From contig NC_092344.1 of assembly GCF_963676685.1 (NCBI RefSeq), positions 95,076,749 to 95,140,748 on the forward strand: DNA of 64,000 bases, written 5' to 3'. Source of the DNA: Mytilus edulis (taxonomy: Eukaryota > Mollusca > Bivalvia > Mytilida > Mytilidae). Positions 42,941 to 55,269 of the stretch are shown piece by piece (the first letter of the stretch is position 1; the number at the start of each line of letters is the position of its first letter). The notes under the pieces are model-generated. The model ran no database searches. It was not told the origin of the DNA and saw only the letters and a program-made list of their open reading frames with translations. Position numbers and translations under genes: made by a program.

Positions 42941-44599
42941 TCACTCAAGTCTAAAAGTTTCAATAGATCGTAAATGGTTGTTAATAACCAACAGGGCATG
43001 CGCAAGTCCGTAATGATTGATACTAATGGATAAATCCTGTGGTTCTCTGATACCGTCATCTTCTGTCAGAATTATTTCTTGTGCCTTGCCATCTTTTGAA
43101 ATCTTGTGTACGTTCTTGGACCCAGCGATAAACAAATTATCATTTTCATCAAGGGCTACGCCCCGCGGGTCGTTGATGTATGGACTACTGCAGTACAACC
43201 TTTGGGCTCCTTCTGGTTCAATGCAGTTGACCTCATGATTATTCGTGTTAGTCCAGAACAATCGACCAGAATGATTGTATGTTAAATATCGAGGAAAAAA
43301 TCTCAATACAACCCTCATCAACTTTTTACCTTCTTTGTCAATGATGGTGATGGCTTTAATATCGTGAGCAACTGCTATATTCTTTTCAAAACATGCAACT
43401 GCAACGCATTTTTCATTTGGTACTGAGATATACGGTTCTCGTTTATATAGTGTGAGGTCGATGGGTTGTACACCACGCTCGTTTGCAGCAACTACCGCAC
43501 ATTTGTCGTCGAATACAGCAACATCCAAAGGAATGTACTGCATTTTTAATTTACGAAGCTCGCGTCCATCAGTATTACAAATAAGTAAGTTTTCGTCATT
43601 GTAACTGCAAAGCATGATCTTGTTGTCAGGGAGGAAGCATCCCCTTTTGACTTCTATTCCAGGTCCTAACCGAGATGTATCAAACTTATGAGTTGGAACA
43701 TTAAGCGGCGGCTGTAACTCCTGCAAGCGTTGACGAAGTCTCCTAAGCTTGAACAGTCCAGTGGCATTGGTTTCCCTCACAAATAACTTACCAAGTTCGG
43801 GTAACATAGCCTTTATATCGTCCGCAATATCGGTCGGCTGGAATTCTAAGTCGAGTTTGATGTTATCCCACTGAACATCTCGTATCTTGTTCTCCTCATT
43901 CGTATATTTTGGTTCTAAAGTTTTGACAACAGTGAACATATGTATATCTGTGGCACTATCTTTCAAGTTCTCTAAGTCATTCTCCCATGTTTCTAGAGTC
44001 TTGTTTGCATGCGCTAGATCTCCTCGGCCATGCTGAACCTTGGTTATACTTTCCATGTGTTTTGCTTCCAAAGTACTCTTCAGTTCTTCTTCTATTCTGT
44101 TAAGGTGTGTGTTTATTTTTAATCGCATTCTTTTGATTTCGTTCGAAATCAGTTCTTTTTGTTCGTTTAAGGTAATAGTATTTGCATCCTTAGTTCGAAG
44201 AATTTCTATGATGATCTCTCGTAGCTCCTTTATCTTTGCCTCCAGGTCGCCCAGAGCAGACCCATGTTTGACACCATTTGATGCTTTGTCGATGGTTATA
44301 ACGTCAACACAATCTTTATGACTCTCTGGTAAACAGGCAGCGCATAACAACTGGTCGTGCATTTTACAGAAAAACGTCAACTTTTGACGTTCGTGCACTT
44401 TACACGTGTCGGATATTCTTAATATGGAAGAACTGACACCTTCCACCTTCTGTAATCGGACTACTTTGTGTCTTTTTGTTAAAGTAGTTTTACAGTGAAT
44501 TGTTGCGCAGTCATCACATAACGATTCGGTACAATCTGAACACCAATGTTCTGCTTCAACTTTATCGTCACAACAAGCACAGAAGTACTGTTCCGACAT
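42941..44599 (-). CDS. TRIM-like protein: two B-boxes, coiled coil, beta-propeller-like C-terminus, no RING
   Basis: A single 552-residue coding exon. The start at 44599 is chosen because MSEQYFCACC begins right at the first zinc ligand and a TTTATTTACAG acceptor lies immediately upstream, so a 5' UTR intron is likely; an earlier in-frame ATG at 44650 would lie in that intron. B-box 1 spans about residues 7-44 (CACC, CSDC, CDDCATIHC, RH). B-box 2 spans 66-94 (CKVH, FCKMH, CAACLPESH). A coiled coil follows at about 118-215 (LEAKIKELREIIIE, NEIKRMRLKINTHLNRIEEE). From about 315 the repeated blocks PDNKIMLCSYN, VAVFDDKCAVV, LDENDNLFIAG look like propeller blades of the TRIM56/NHL kind common in bivalves. 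Without a RING, ubiquitin-ligase activity is doubtful. Expanded TRIM-like families in bivalves are often linked to immunity; for this gene that is inference. Confidence 0.85.
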   Translation of the reverse strand: MSEQYFCACCDDKVEAEHWCSDCTESLCDDCATIHCKTTLTKRHKVVRLQKVEGVSSSILRISDTCKVHERQKLTFFCKMHDQLLCAACLPESHKDCVDVITIDKASNGVKHGSALGDLEAKIKELREIIIEILRTKDANTITLNEQKELISNEIKRMRLKINTHLNRIEEELKSTLEAKHMESITKVQHGRGDLAHANKTLETWENDLENLKDSATDIHMFTVVKTLEPKYTNEENKIRDVQWDNIKLDLEFQPTDIADDIKAMLPELGKLFVRETNATGLFKLRRLRQRLQELQPPLNVPTHKFDTSRLGPGIEVKRGCFLPDNKIMLCSYNDENLLICNTDGRELRKLKMQYIPLDVAVFDDKCAVVAANERGVQPIDLTLYKREPYISVPNEKCVAVACFEKNIAVAHDIKAITIIDKEGKKLMRVVLRFFPRYLTYNHSGRLFWTNTNNHEVNCIEPEGAQRLYCSSPYINDPRGVALDENDNLFIAGSKNVHKISKDGKAQEIILTEDDGIREPQDLSISINHYGLAHALLVINNHLRSIETFRLE

Positions 44600-46945
44600 A
44601 TCTGTAAATAAATGATATGATATTGAAAATAAAGGAGACCTTTTCCGCAAGGAAGGGTGCCTTCTTATAAATGCTTATATTTTTAATTATTCGCTGGTGC
44701 TTGATTACTGACTGCTTAACGTTGAGTTGCAAATATTCGTACATTTTCATGCAATGATGCTTTCACGTATAAATGAGCTAAAATCATTACGATTGTAACA
44801 AGTTCTAAACATTTCGCTATATCTTACTGGCGATCAACTATCGAAGTAACAATTTTTGTTGATACCCCAGTCTGCTTTCGGCGTCGAATCTGATATCTAG
44901 CATAAAAGTTTGTTTTCTAGAATTGACCTGCTATAATTGTTCTGCTTATATGTCTCGACTCTAAGTGCATTTTTACGAGATGTCTCTGTACTTCTTTTTA
45001 ATTGTTGTTGGTGTTTTAATTAATAGAGAGTAGTTTTAAAAAACCTTCCCAATGCCAACATTTCATTACGTAACAATGTGTGAAATGAAAATATCACTGT
45101 CTTTTATCTTTTATTCAAATTTAATAGGTCAATTAAATGCCGTATTTGTTTTGGTCCTAATATACATTTTATTTGAGCACTAAATCCAAGCAGACGGGAT
45201 GAGATATTGTTTTCGTTCTTGACAAATATTTTTCGGGATTTCCTCCTGTTATATATTTGTTTCAGATAGTATTGTATAGTTGACTGCTTTGAATCCGAAG
45301 TTACAGTTACTATGTTCTCAAAATTAATAGTCATAGAAGGCGAAGCGTAGGCCTATTCAGTCTGTCGGGTGTCATTGAAAATACAAAGCATGAAACTGTA
45401 ATGAATATGAAATTTGTATGATGTACTTTTATATAAATTTCTAAATAAATTGACAATAAAACTTACTTTTTCTAAATTCTCGTTTCTCCCGTTTTGAAAT
45501 CACATTTCACACCCTATTAGTTCAAAATAGAGACAGTGTCGGTTTACAATAGTTTCGCCTACTATTTGTTACATTTTCTTTATGAGTTAATGATTTGGAA
45601 AGCTGGGCATTGTTTTACAGTCAAAAATATATTTACAATGTAGCCTATAATTTTGATCAAACTACTGATAAAACAAATTATAGAATCCATTTCTATTAAA
45701 CGGACGTTTTCAGCTTGAAACTCATTGATTCACTAATACAGCAATTCACATATTAAATACAGGTCGAGCAGGTCGTCACCTTCCAAGTTAAGTACAAAAC
45801 TTCTGGATATCCTGATGATTTGAGAAAAATAAAACGACGATTGAAGCTTAAGAAACGTTTAATAAAAAATATAGTTAGGAAAAATCTTGTCAAAATTAGC
45901 TTAACGTCCAGTGACAAATATTTCAGCATAATTTAAGTGTTTTTTTTACCCAAGTCTGCAGCTTTTGTCAAAATACAAAGAGATCTAAAAAAAAAAATGA
46001 GGTATTTTTACCATTCTGTATTTTTTTGTCGTCAAATAATGGTTGGAAAAAGAATATAAACATGCCAATAATTCTTTCACCAGTGATTATGCACGATCAT
46101 ATAGTTGCAGTCTAAGAAATGTAATCTTTTTAGGGGATACTGCCAAACTCCCCTAGATGCATCCTTACAAAAGTTATACGAATAAATCACTCAGTATCCG
46201 AAATCTAAACTTGCACATTAAAAGTGTGGTGTAAAATAAGAGTCAAGTATCTTCTAGTTTAAAGCTTCTGTACTCACCTGCATATACGCTTACAACATAT
46301 CATACAAGTTTAGGCTAGTTGGTATTTGAGAACTGAATTGGACAAACTTTTGTTTGATAAAGCTTAAAAACTTCATAAAAGTCTATGAACTGACACATAT
46401 TGGTCAATCATGTGATTGGTTGATTTATTGTAATTCTTCTTCTTTCAGTTAATGTCTGATTATTCTGCCACTGTGTTGCGAATGAAATCCCAACGGAAAA
46501 ATGAAATATATACAATTTTGTGACAGTTAAAATCCTATATACAGGTGCTCTTTAAAAACAGTGTTTTTTGTCTATTTTGTAAGCCGAGCCTTGAAGCAGT
46601 CAAGAATCGGGCAGAGATAGTGGAAAGTAGTATTAAAGGCATTCCATTCCCGTATGAATTTTGGGTAGAATGACATTTTCCTTATGTCTATTATACAAAG
46701 GAAAATTTGGTAACATCACATCAAGTACGAGTTGCTATTGATGCTCGGCTAATTGGAATAAGCATAGATATTGCATCTATATTACTAGACCATTAGTGAT
46801 TTTGTACATCATACACATCCTTGTTGTTGATCTTCTCTCTTCTAGTTGTTTGCTTTATGTCTAATGCTAAATATTTCATGCAAGTTCGAGAAGAAAAAAA
46901 ATGAACAATAAATTTACAAAAGGAATGTGCTGAAATAAGGGGTCA
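44600..46945. other. probable 5' region of the TRIM-like gene and spacer
   Basis: The minus-strand acceptor at 44601 suggests an untranslated first exon somewhere to the right, but I cannot place it. No other gene or clear repeat is seen in this AT-rich stretch. Confidence 0.4.
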
Positions 46946-46948
46946 ATC

Positions 46949-47104
46949 CAGTGACGGATCCAGAAATTTTCATAAGTGGGGGCCCACTGACTGCCTAAGA
47001 GGGGGTCCACTCCAGTCATGCTTCAGTTATTCCCTATATAAGCAACCAAATTTTTTCCCCAAAAAGGGGGGGGGGCACCCCTGCCCCCCTAAATCCGCCT
47101 CTGC
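46949..47104. repeat. CAGTGACGGATCC-type short inverted-end repeat
   Basis: The left end reads CAGTGACGGATCCAGAAATT and the right end CTAAATCCGCCTCTG. The interior has GGGGGCCCACTGACTGCC and a G-run/C-run pair (AAAAAGGGGGGGGGG then CCCCTGCCCCCC). I recognise a MITE-like family found in many marine invertebrates. Confidence 0.65.
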
Positions 47105-47519
47105 AATCGGGATGAAGAACGGGAACTTAGGAATACCATTGGATATTGAAAGTATATTAAATAAGGACAGAAATTTATCTCAACAGGTCACCATATAACC
47201 CCTTGCAGAGGGCGTGCCACTCTCCTTACACTAGGCACCGGATTTAACATCCCCACCTATGAATTTATACATCTTATACAACTTCACGGACGCCCCACTT
47301 GGGCAAGGGTTTAATTGAGGTCAGAACACCGAGTCATGGCCATATTTCTATACCCATAGTCAATTCTTCGGTTTTTGGTTTTGTGACCTTTATCTTGATA
47401 ACTACAGTGCACAGTGGCACACTGAAATATCTCGCCCTCTTTACTAAACAGTGATTTCATAGTGATAGTCCTAAGTATAAAGCTAAATACTACAACTATC
47501 ACATAAAATTAACATAATC

Positions 47520-48495
47520 CCAAAAAATGAGGTCAAGCACAGATCAATCAAACATCAACTTGTACACTTTACAATCATACCATACACAAAATACGCTTAA
47601 AATATAGCTGACACAAACTTAACTAGGAAAACGAAACACGAAAATGAGGTCAAGGTCAGATGAACACTGTCAGGCAGACATGTATTTACAATCATAACAT
47701 GCTTTAAATTTAGTTGACCTAGTATATATAGTATCTAAGAAACAAACTTAAACAGGAAAATTTGAAGATGAACCAATGAACCATGAAAATAAGGTCATGA
47801 TCAGATGATAATATCCAGACCGGTATATACACCTTACAATTATTCCATGCACCAAATATAGCTGACATATTGCTTATGGTATTTGAAAAAAAGGAATAAA
47901 AAACACCCAAAAACTTAACAATGAGCAATGAACCGTAAATATTAGGTTACAGTCAAATAAAACATACCAGACGGACATGCACATTGTACAATATTCTCAT
48001 TATCCAAGTATAGTTGACCTATTGCATACAGTATTAGAAAACAGGTCAGATAATACCTTACAATCATTTCATACACGAAATGCTTATAGTATCTATATAA
48101 TGGACTTTACCAAGAAAACTTGACCTTCTTCAGTGCACCATGAAATGAGGTCGAACTCTAGTGAAAACTGTTCGACAGGCATGATGACCTTGCAAGGTAC
48201 ACTCATACACCAGATACCGGTATAGTTATCATATACTTATAGTAAGAGAGAAATCAATACTAAAAATCTTTACTTTTTTAAGTAATCACTAAACAATGAA
48301 AATGAGGTCAAGAACAATGGACAAAAATCAAACAGAAACTTCATATCATAAAGCATCTATATACAAGGTATGAAGATTCCAGGTCCTCTACCTTCTGAAA
48401 TATTAAGCTTTAAAGAAGTTTTTCCCCATCATCGCTGATCACTATCCCTGTCAAGCTTTCTGCAATACAAGTCACAGGCTCAACAAAAATTATCA
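47520..48495 (-). repeat. TGTCGAGCCTGCAAC-family repeat, reverse orientation
   Basis: GATCACTATCCCTGTCAAGC, TTTCTGCAATACAAGTCACA and GGCTCAACAAAA at the right end are the complement of the family head at 27886. AATGAGGTCAAG blocks recur through the interior as in that copy. Short open frames across it are not genes. Confidence 0.7.
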
Positions 48496-48499
48496 GTCT

Positions 48500-50360
48500 T
48501 CAAAAGATGTATTTGCAGGCTTATTGATCTGGCTGTATGTTTCTTAATTGAATTTGGAGATCTGCAAATTCAGATACACACACTTATATGGATACTGACT
48601 TTGACACTAAATATTTTTCATCACTCCTTCTCACTCATCTTCATTCAGGGTACCTAATAATCTGCACAAAATAACCTAGATTGTGACCTAGTACAGGCAC
48701 AAAATGTGGTACTGAGTTTTACATTACTCAAACCTCTCCTTTGCTTATCCAGACTATATGTTGTTCAAGTAAAACACAGTGACTAATATCACCACCAAAC
48801 TTGTACAAGGAAACAAAATACAGAACACAGTACTGAGAGCAGAGCCGAAATGTGTTTGTTTCTACAGGTTCAGGTCTTACAGCATACATACAGATAAATA
48901 TACTTCTCAGAACCAATTAACATACAACATAATGTTGAACTATTGTTAAAGTTATTAGGAACAGACCTCATCCTGACAATAATAAGATAAATAGAGAATA
49001 AGAATAAAATATAGGCCAGATGACAATAACTGGCTGACAAGATCTCCTCATTAACAATACCAGTGCAATTTAATGTCCTAGGTGAAAAGTTGATTAAAGA
49101 CATTGATGTAGAATCATTTTCATAACAGCATGGACAAGATCATTTCTTGGTGCGCTCTGTTTATCAATTGACTGGGTCAGATAAGGTGAAATTTCGTCTG
49201 TAACTTCTACCTGTCATATCAAACATGTGATAGACATTAAAACTGTAGGGTCGCCAAAGGTTCTAAACCCCAAAATCAAATGATACGAATTACTAGCAAA
49301 AGACTATATTAACTTATGTGTTGATTTAAATGTTGAATACTTAAACTTTCTTTTTTTTTCTAGTGGACCTGTATGTACCTAACCCTTTTATTCTATTCAC
49401 ATCCACATTGGAAGGCCTCTGACAGACTGAGTGAGCATAAAATCACAGTTACTATCAATGGTCAATGACCAAAAAGTTAAAGGTAGATGATTCAATATAA
49501 TTACCAGCATAAGTATTGCAGTTGTTCCAGCTGTTATGAAAATGATTCTATTTGCAAATTGTCACTATTGTAAAATGTATTTCCTTGCCAACCACCTCTT
49601 TCTTCACAGGCAAGTTGATAAAAAGCACAATTTTACTTTGATGAAAATAAAAACCCAAAATGCAAGTAAAAGTCATTGTAAATGTTATTTTATTTTTTCA
49701 ATATAAAAATGATTTCACTAAATTAAAAAGTCATATTTTTTTATAAAAATAAGTTCTAAATCATTAGTATAGTACAAAGATGAATTTAAACACAAAATAT
49801 ATAATTAATAATATAAGGGTGTAAAATGGAATGATTACAAAAAATGTATGTATATAAATTCACAGTAAAAAAAATTACTGCCTGTAAATTTAGGAATGCA
49901 TTATATAGAATATTTACATGGTTTACATAAAGTTTGATAGGAATGTACAAGGAAATATTTACATTTTAAGCAATTTTAATTCAGTTGTGAAAATAAAAAT
50001 TGTGGACATACAATTATTTAAAGGAATCAATAATTGATTACTAACAATACTACCTATCATTCAAAACATTTTTGCTATGTACTAGTAAAAAAGATGAGAT
50101 TTATGTGGCATATATGGCCTATTTTCAATTGAAAGCACTTACAATTAACACTGCTGTTTCTCTATTAAAAATGACGATTTTCAATAATTTACTACAAACA
50201 AGTATAACTTTTTGATAAAGAATGATATGTTAGTAAAAAAATTGACTTGTATTACCTGATCCCTTGGTATAGAACTTTTTTTACTTTTTGCAATTATATC
50301 TCAAAGCTTTCAATCCCAATTGAATTGGTCCTTATATTATGTTACAAGTAAAGTAGAAAT
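48500..50360. other. AT-rich spacer, no gene seen
   Basis: No recognisable exon, repeat family or RNA gene. Two overlapping short minus-strand frames (48728-48916, 48870-49103) have no motif. Confidence 0.45.
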
Positions 50361-50363
50361 ATA

Positions 50364-50998
50364 TAACGTAAGGGTACCCAAATTGCACCGAGTACCCAAA
50401 TTGCACCTATTTAGAAAAAATTGCAACAGAAATCTTACAAGATTTCCTAGAGACTAAACAATTTGTATTTTTATGATTTGATACTATGCACGTCTTTCAA
50501 CATAGGTAAACATATTTAAATATACACAAAATGTTTGCAGTCTTTATCAGCAGATGGACTGTTTACTGAAAAAGCAAAATGTACGAAAACGTCACCATGC
50601 GACGTCATCAAAACGTCATCTTTTTAAAATTAGCAAATACAATATATTATAAGTATCCATTTCGTAAAATATGAGGAGTAAGCATGGACTAATATCCAAT
50701 TGTTCAAAATATTTGAAGAAATTAAACAAAAGCTCGGTTATTAGACTTTTGACGATGTGAATTTAAGCATGGATGCAATTTGGGTACTCCTCATTACAGA
50801 ATCATGGATAGTTTGGAGGTTGATTCAAACCCATTTTTTTATGACTAAATATGGATTAAAAATCAAATTGGTGTACCTATACAATAAAGAAGGATAGGGC
50901 TACAAAATAAACCCAGTATGGACATTTTTTTCTTGATCATAAAACAACGTAGGTGAAAAAACTGTCAAAATAGGTGCAATTTGGGTACCGTCACGTTA
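50364..50998. mobile_element. 635-bp inverted-end element with repeated TACCCAAATTGCAC
   Basis: The left end reads TAACGTAAGGGTACCCAAAT and the right end, in reverse, TAACGTGACGGTACCCAAAT. TACCCAAATTGCAC appears twice at the left end (50376, 50393), and its complement appears near 50776 and at the right end. If TA is the target site, the ends start ACGT. The interior has CGTCACCATGCGACGTCATC and AAACGTCATC. No open frame is present. Confidence 0.65.
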
Positions 50999-53098
50999 CA
51001 TGTCATGTATCTGAAATAACTTATACATTTGATTGATATGTACATCACAACATAATAAAATTTAGTGTAAATTATAAAATTCTAATTTAAAAATAACAAA
51101 ACAAAAAGATAATCTTTGATTTTTGTAATCATTTGCAATGAAACATGATATTCCCATAATGCACCATAATACAGCATTTAATCAGTAAATAGAATGATAA
51201 TAATCCTTACATAGTTTGATCAAATGTATGCATACAAAATTAATGATCATAATCTTTCATTCTTTTAGCTTTGAAATCTCATTCGAAGAGTAAAAAATAA
51301 ATTATTTATGCAAGAATGGTACAATTTAGAAATAAATACTATAACTGAAAACTATAAACAACCTCCTGTAATCATAAAAAATGCTTCTCTACTTTTAATA
51401 ATTAGTGAATCAAAACAAACAGAAAGAAGAAAAAACCATGAGAATGCTTGCTTATACAGGTACATGTATATAAAAACAAAATAGTGACTTCTGATGTCCA
51501 AATTATTTATGTCTCTATGGGTTGTTTGGTTCCTTTCACTTTGAGACTAACATTATACTTTTTGTAGTTATTATATTTATCAACATATGCTATCCACAAT
51601 TTTATATTAATCTGTATAAAAAACTATACAGAATTTCAAACAGTCATTAAAAGTTGAATTAAAACATTATGGCACTAATGGAAATAAACAAATAAAATGT
51701 ACTGATTTCACAATCTGTATATACAAAGGGATACATTGTAGAATGTATCTTAGAATATGATATGGTGTTCTTTTTATGGAATTGATATGTAATGCAAATA
51801 TTATTGTTGATATGTTAAGTGATTTATATTGGAAGGTTATATTACTATCAAAATATAAAATTTACAAAAGTAAACATAGGAATGTATATGTATTTTGAGC
51901 AAACTTTTTCCGCTCAGAAAAAAATATTTTTAACTCAAAGATAATCATTATAAGCAATGGTTAAACATGTTAATTAAAATTAATATTTTTGAAGTGAGAT
52001 ATATTATTATTTCTAACAGTAACTTTATAAAATGGATATCCATTCAGCAAATAAAAAAATAAACAGTAAAATTCCAAAATAAATTTCAATGGCCCCCTCC
52101 CACTCTTCTGATTATAAATTATTCACATTTTTTACTTAAGATTATCTATTTTCAGTTTATAATTGAGTAAAGACTAGAAAATTTTGGAATTCACAATCAT
52201 CAATGAAAATTCCAAATGTATATAATGATCATTGCATATCCCTGATAATTCATCCTATTGAACAAGGGAATTCATCATTTATTACAAAAAAATGCTACTT
52301 CAAAATGGAATATAATAAGTTTTGTCCATCTAAAACAAATATTTTTAAATATAGACAGATGAAACAGCTTTACTAACTATAAAAACATTTCTACATACAT
52401 GTAGATCTACTAAGCTTTACAACACATTATATTGATTAACTAAGAATCAATAAGTCAGGAAAAAATTGAAGCAGACAATTTTTTTTTTCTTTTTTCTATC
52501 AGATGACTTTGAATCTTGGGGTTGAAATAGAAAAGAGAATACATTCTTAAAGAAGCAGGAAAATACTTCGAAATTCTGGTTAATTATTAACATAATATCA
52601 AATGAAAAAAATAATAAAGAATATAAACAATTCATCTAAATCAATTTGTATGTACAAAATATGGTTAGTTTAGTATAATATTCCCTTCACATATTATTTG
52701 AAAGCACAGTATTTGCACACTTGCCCTACTTGAAAACCCTGTCATATAAAAACACCATCAAAGTTTTCATTTTGCTTTAAAATTAGTTTCTAATTAAATG
52801 TTATTTACCTTGTACAAAGCATTCAATGTGCTGAGTCACCACAGTGTGGTATCTAACACATTCACAAAATCCAATTTCCAAGTATATATTGTCATGTTAC
52901 CGAATCTTAACGTTTAAAAATAAATGATAAAAAGCACTAACAATTACTTTGAGCATATATAAAATGTCAATCTAAGTACAGGCACCTTACTGTTATTTAT
53001 TTTATTTGTGCAATCAATATAGAAATGTCTCTTGTAGACTTTTTTCCAATGTAATTTGATTCATAAACTCATTTATAACAAGATGAGACACAACCTCC
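50999..53098 (-). other. AT-rich stretch, probably including the 3' UTR of the Bark-like gene
   Basis: It lies directly past the stop codon of the minus-strand gene. Minus-strand AATAAA signals (TTTATT on the plus strand) are seen at about 52996-53010 and repeatedly further left. The true poly(A) site cannot be chosen from sequence alone. No other gene is seen. Confidence 0.4.
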
Positions 53099-55269
53099 TT
53101 AAATTTCTGTCTCTACAGACTGATGTTGCTGCTGGGGTTGGTTCTGAAGATGAAGTACACCATCATGTATGTTGTCCTGGCTACCATTATACCTTGGTGC
53201 ACCTCTGCCTCCATGGTGCAAATTATCTCTACTACCTCTATATTCCTGCAGGTCTTCTCTACTACCATGGTAACGTGGGAGATCTTGGCTTTCATTATAG
53301 CTTGGTGGACAATTGTTGTCATGGTAGCGATCCAGATTTTCCCTGCTTCCATGGTAACCACTTATGTTATCCCTGCTTCCATATGGAAGATTCCCTTTAC
53401 TTCCATACCTATCTTCCCTATTTCTTGGTGTTTCTGCAATATTTTCTCTACTCCTACCAAGTCTAGTTGCTGGACTGGCTAAATTCTCCCTACTGCCAGT
53501 GTATTGGTATGATGGTGCAGAAATGTTTTCCCGACTTCCTGAGTATGGATACCCCTTATCTGTAATATTTTCTCTGCTCCTATTTAGACTCTTAGTTGGT
53601 GTTGCAAGATCTTCCCTACTTCCACCATAACGATATCTTGGATCAGCAGTATTTTCTCTCCTTCCACTGTACGGATAACTCTGATCTGGTATATTGTCCC
53701 TGCTTCTGTTAATATTAGTTGGAGTAGCCAGATCTTCACGACTGCCACCACGATAGTATCCAGGGGAAGGCAAGTTATCCCTACTATGATGATGACTACC
53801 ATAGTCAATACTAGAGTAGCTATCCTTCATGTAATCCATATTCTGTAGGTTATCACTTTCCAGAGATGGTGGATTAGAAGTAGTTGGCTTTGACAAGTCA
53901 TTCATGGGTATTTGAATATTAAGTTGTTTCTGATAAGGTTTTTTGGACAGATCTTCATGACTTCCAATGTATGCTTGATTATTATGACCAGATTCGTATG
54001 AAGAGTTATTTATACTATCATCATCGCTATCTTCACTAGCACTGGTTTCTCGTAACTTATCTGCCAACCAGTCAGGTTTCTTGTGAGCAAAATTAAGATT
54101 TTCACGGCTTAAATGAAGAGGAGCAGGGACGTTTCTATCATCTTTTGATCCTGTATAGTCACCAACACTGCTGACATTACTGTTTCTCGTTGATCTTGGG
54201 CGTGGGACTGGTCTGGGTTTCTTTGGTGATACATCTGGAGAAGATTTATATGTGTGACCATCTAATGGAGGAGGAGGAGTAGGAGGATTATCTGGCTGAA
54301 GAAAACTTGTCAATGATTTAGATCTATCAATGCTTGGTGTGTGTTCATTTGCATAGACGTTATCCATAGAAGGTAATTTCTGCATACAGTTGATTTCATT
54401 ATTAATCTGTGAAAACTTTGTTGGATGAAATTTGACTGTTTCAGCTTCAGTTTCTGATGTAACGTCATCAAACTCATTGGTGGAGTAGCCGTCAAATGTG
54501 TCATCAGTCATAGTGTCCAGATGATCATCTCCATGTTTTAACAACTTCCTGTCAAGGGAGGATCCAGGAGAATCCATTGGTTTTTTCAAGTATGCATTCT
54601 TCCTATCTGAAAGCTCTGCTAGTCTAGGGTTTTCCATTTTGTTTGGTAAGCGTCTACCAAGTCCAGCTCTTGTTGGTCCACCAAGTCTAGGTGAATGACT
54701 GAGGCTATCTTTAGAACCATATTTATCATCCAAACGTTCTCTTGATCTAGAAACTCCACTAGGGATATCAAGCCTATCTCTTGATCCAGTAAATGTATGG
54801 TCATTTCTCATTTTGTCACGGTTGTCAATGACATCTTCCAGATATTCACGAGATCTATGAACATTTCTGTGCATTTCATCTTTTCTCTCATCTATACCAA
54901 TACCACCAAGTGTAACAGATTCGTCTGAATCGTATATTTTATGCTTTGATGATCCCATAGACCCAGAATATTTACCAGATGATGATCTATCATCATAGTG
55001 TTGTGCACGTTTCCTTGGAGATCCATCTGTCAACATACTAATGGTTGACCTTGAACGTAAGGTCATCCTACTATTATGAAGTGATGTTTTACTGTATGAT
55101 GATCTTATTGAAGCAGCTCGTTCGAATCTTTCATCCTTTCTACGTCTAGACTTGATATACCACATGATGATTAGGATGATGACAATAATGAGACCAGTAC
55201 CAAACACACCAGCCGATATTCCAATAGCCATTGCTAGGATGTCTGAACCAGGAGCAACTATGTAGGGAT
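53099..55269 (-). CDS. bark: Bark-like last exon: membrane segment and repeat-rich cytoplasmic tail
   Basis: Phase 1 join (GAT) to the lectin exon. A short juxtamembrane PYIVAPGSDILA leads into one hydrophobic helix (GLIIVIILIIMWYI), then a basic stop-transfer run (KSRRRK). The tail is serine-, arginine- and tyrosine-rich. It has a proline block (PPTPPPPLDG) and KKPRPVPRPRS, an SH3-type PxxPxR, near the middle. About twenty copies of a G/R-S-R-[ED]-[ND]-[LI] motif follow, dense in the last 230 residues; a PPSY (WW-type ligand) lies among them. The protein ends SVETEI, a class I PDZ ligand. Open frames on the opposite strand are shadows of these repeats. Confidence 0.88.

Noticed and set aside
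53056-53630. Plus-strand open frames opposite the Bark-like tail
   Set aside because: They mirror the repeated G-S-R codons of the real minus-strand exon and show no motif, start context or splice support.
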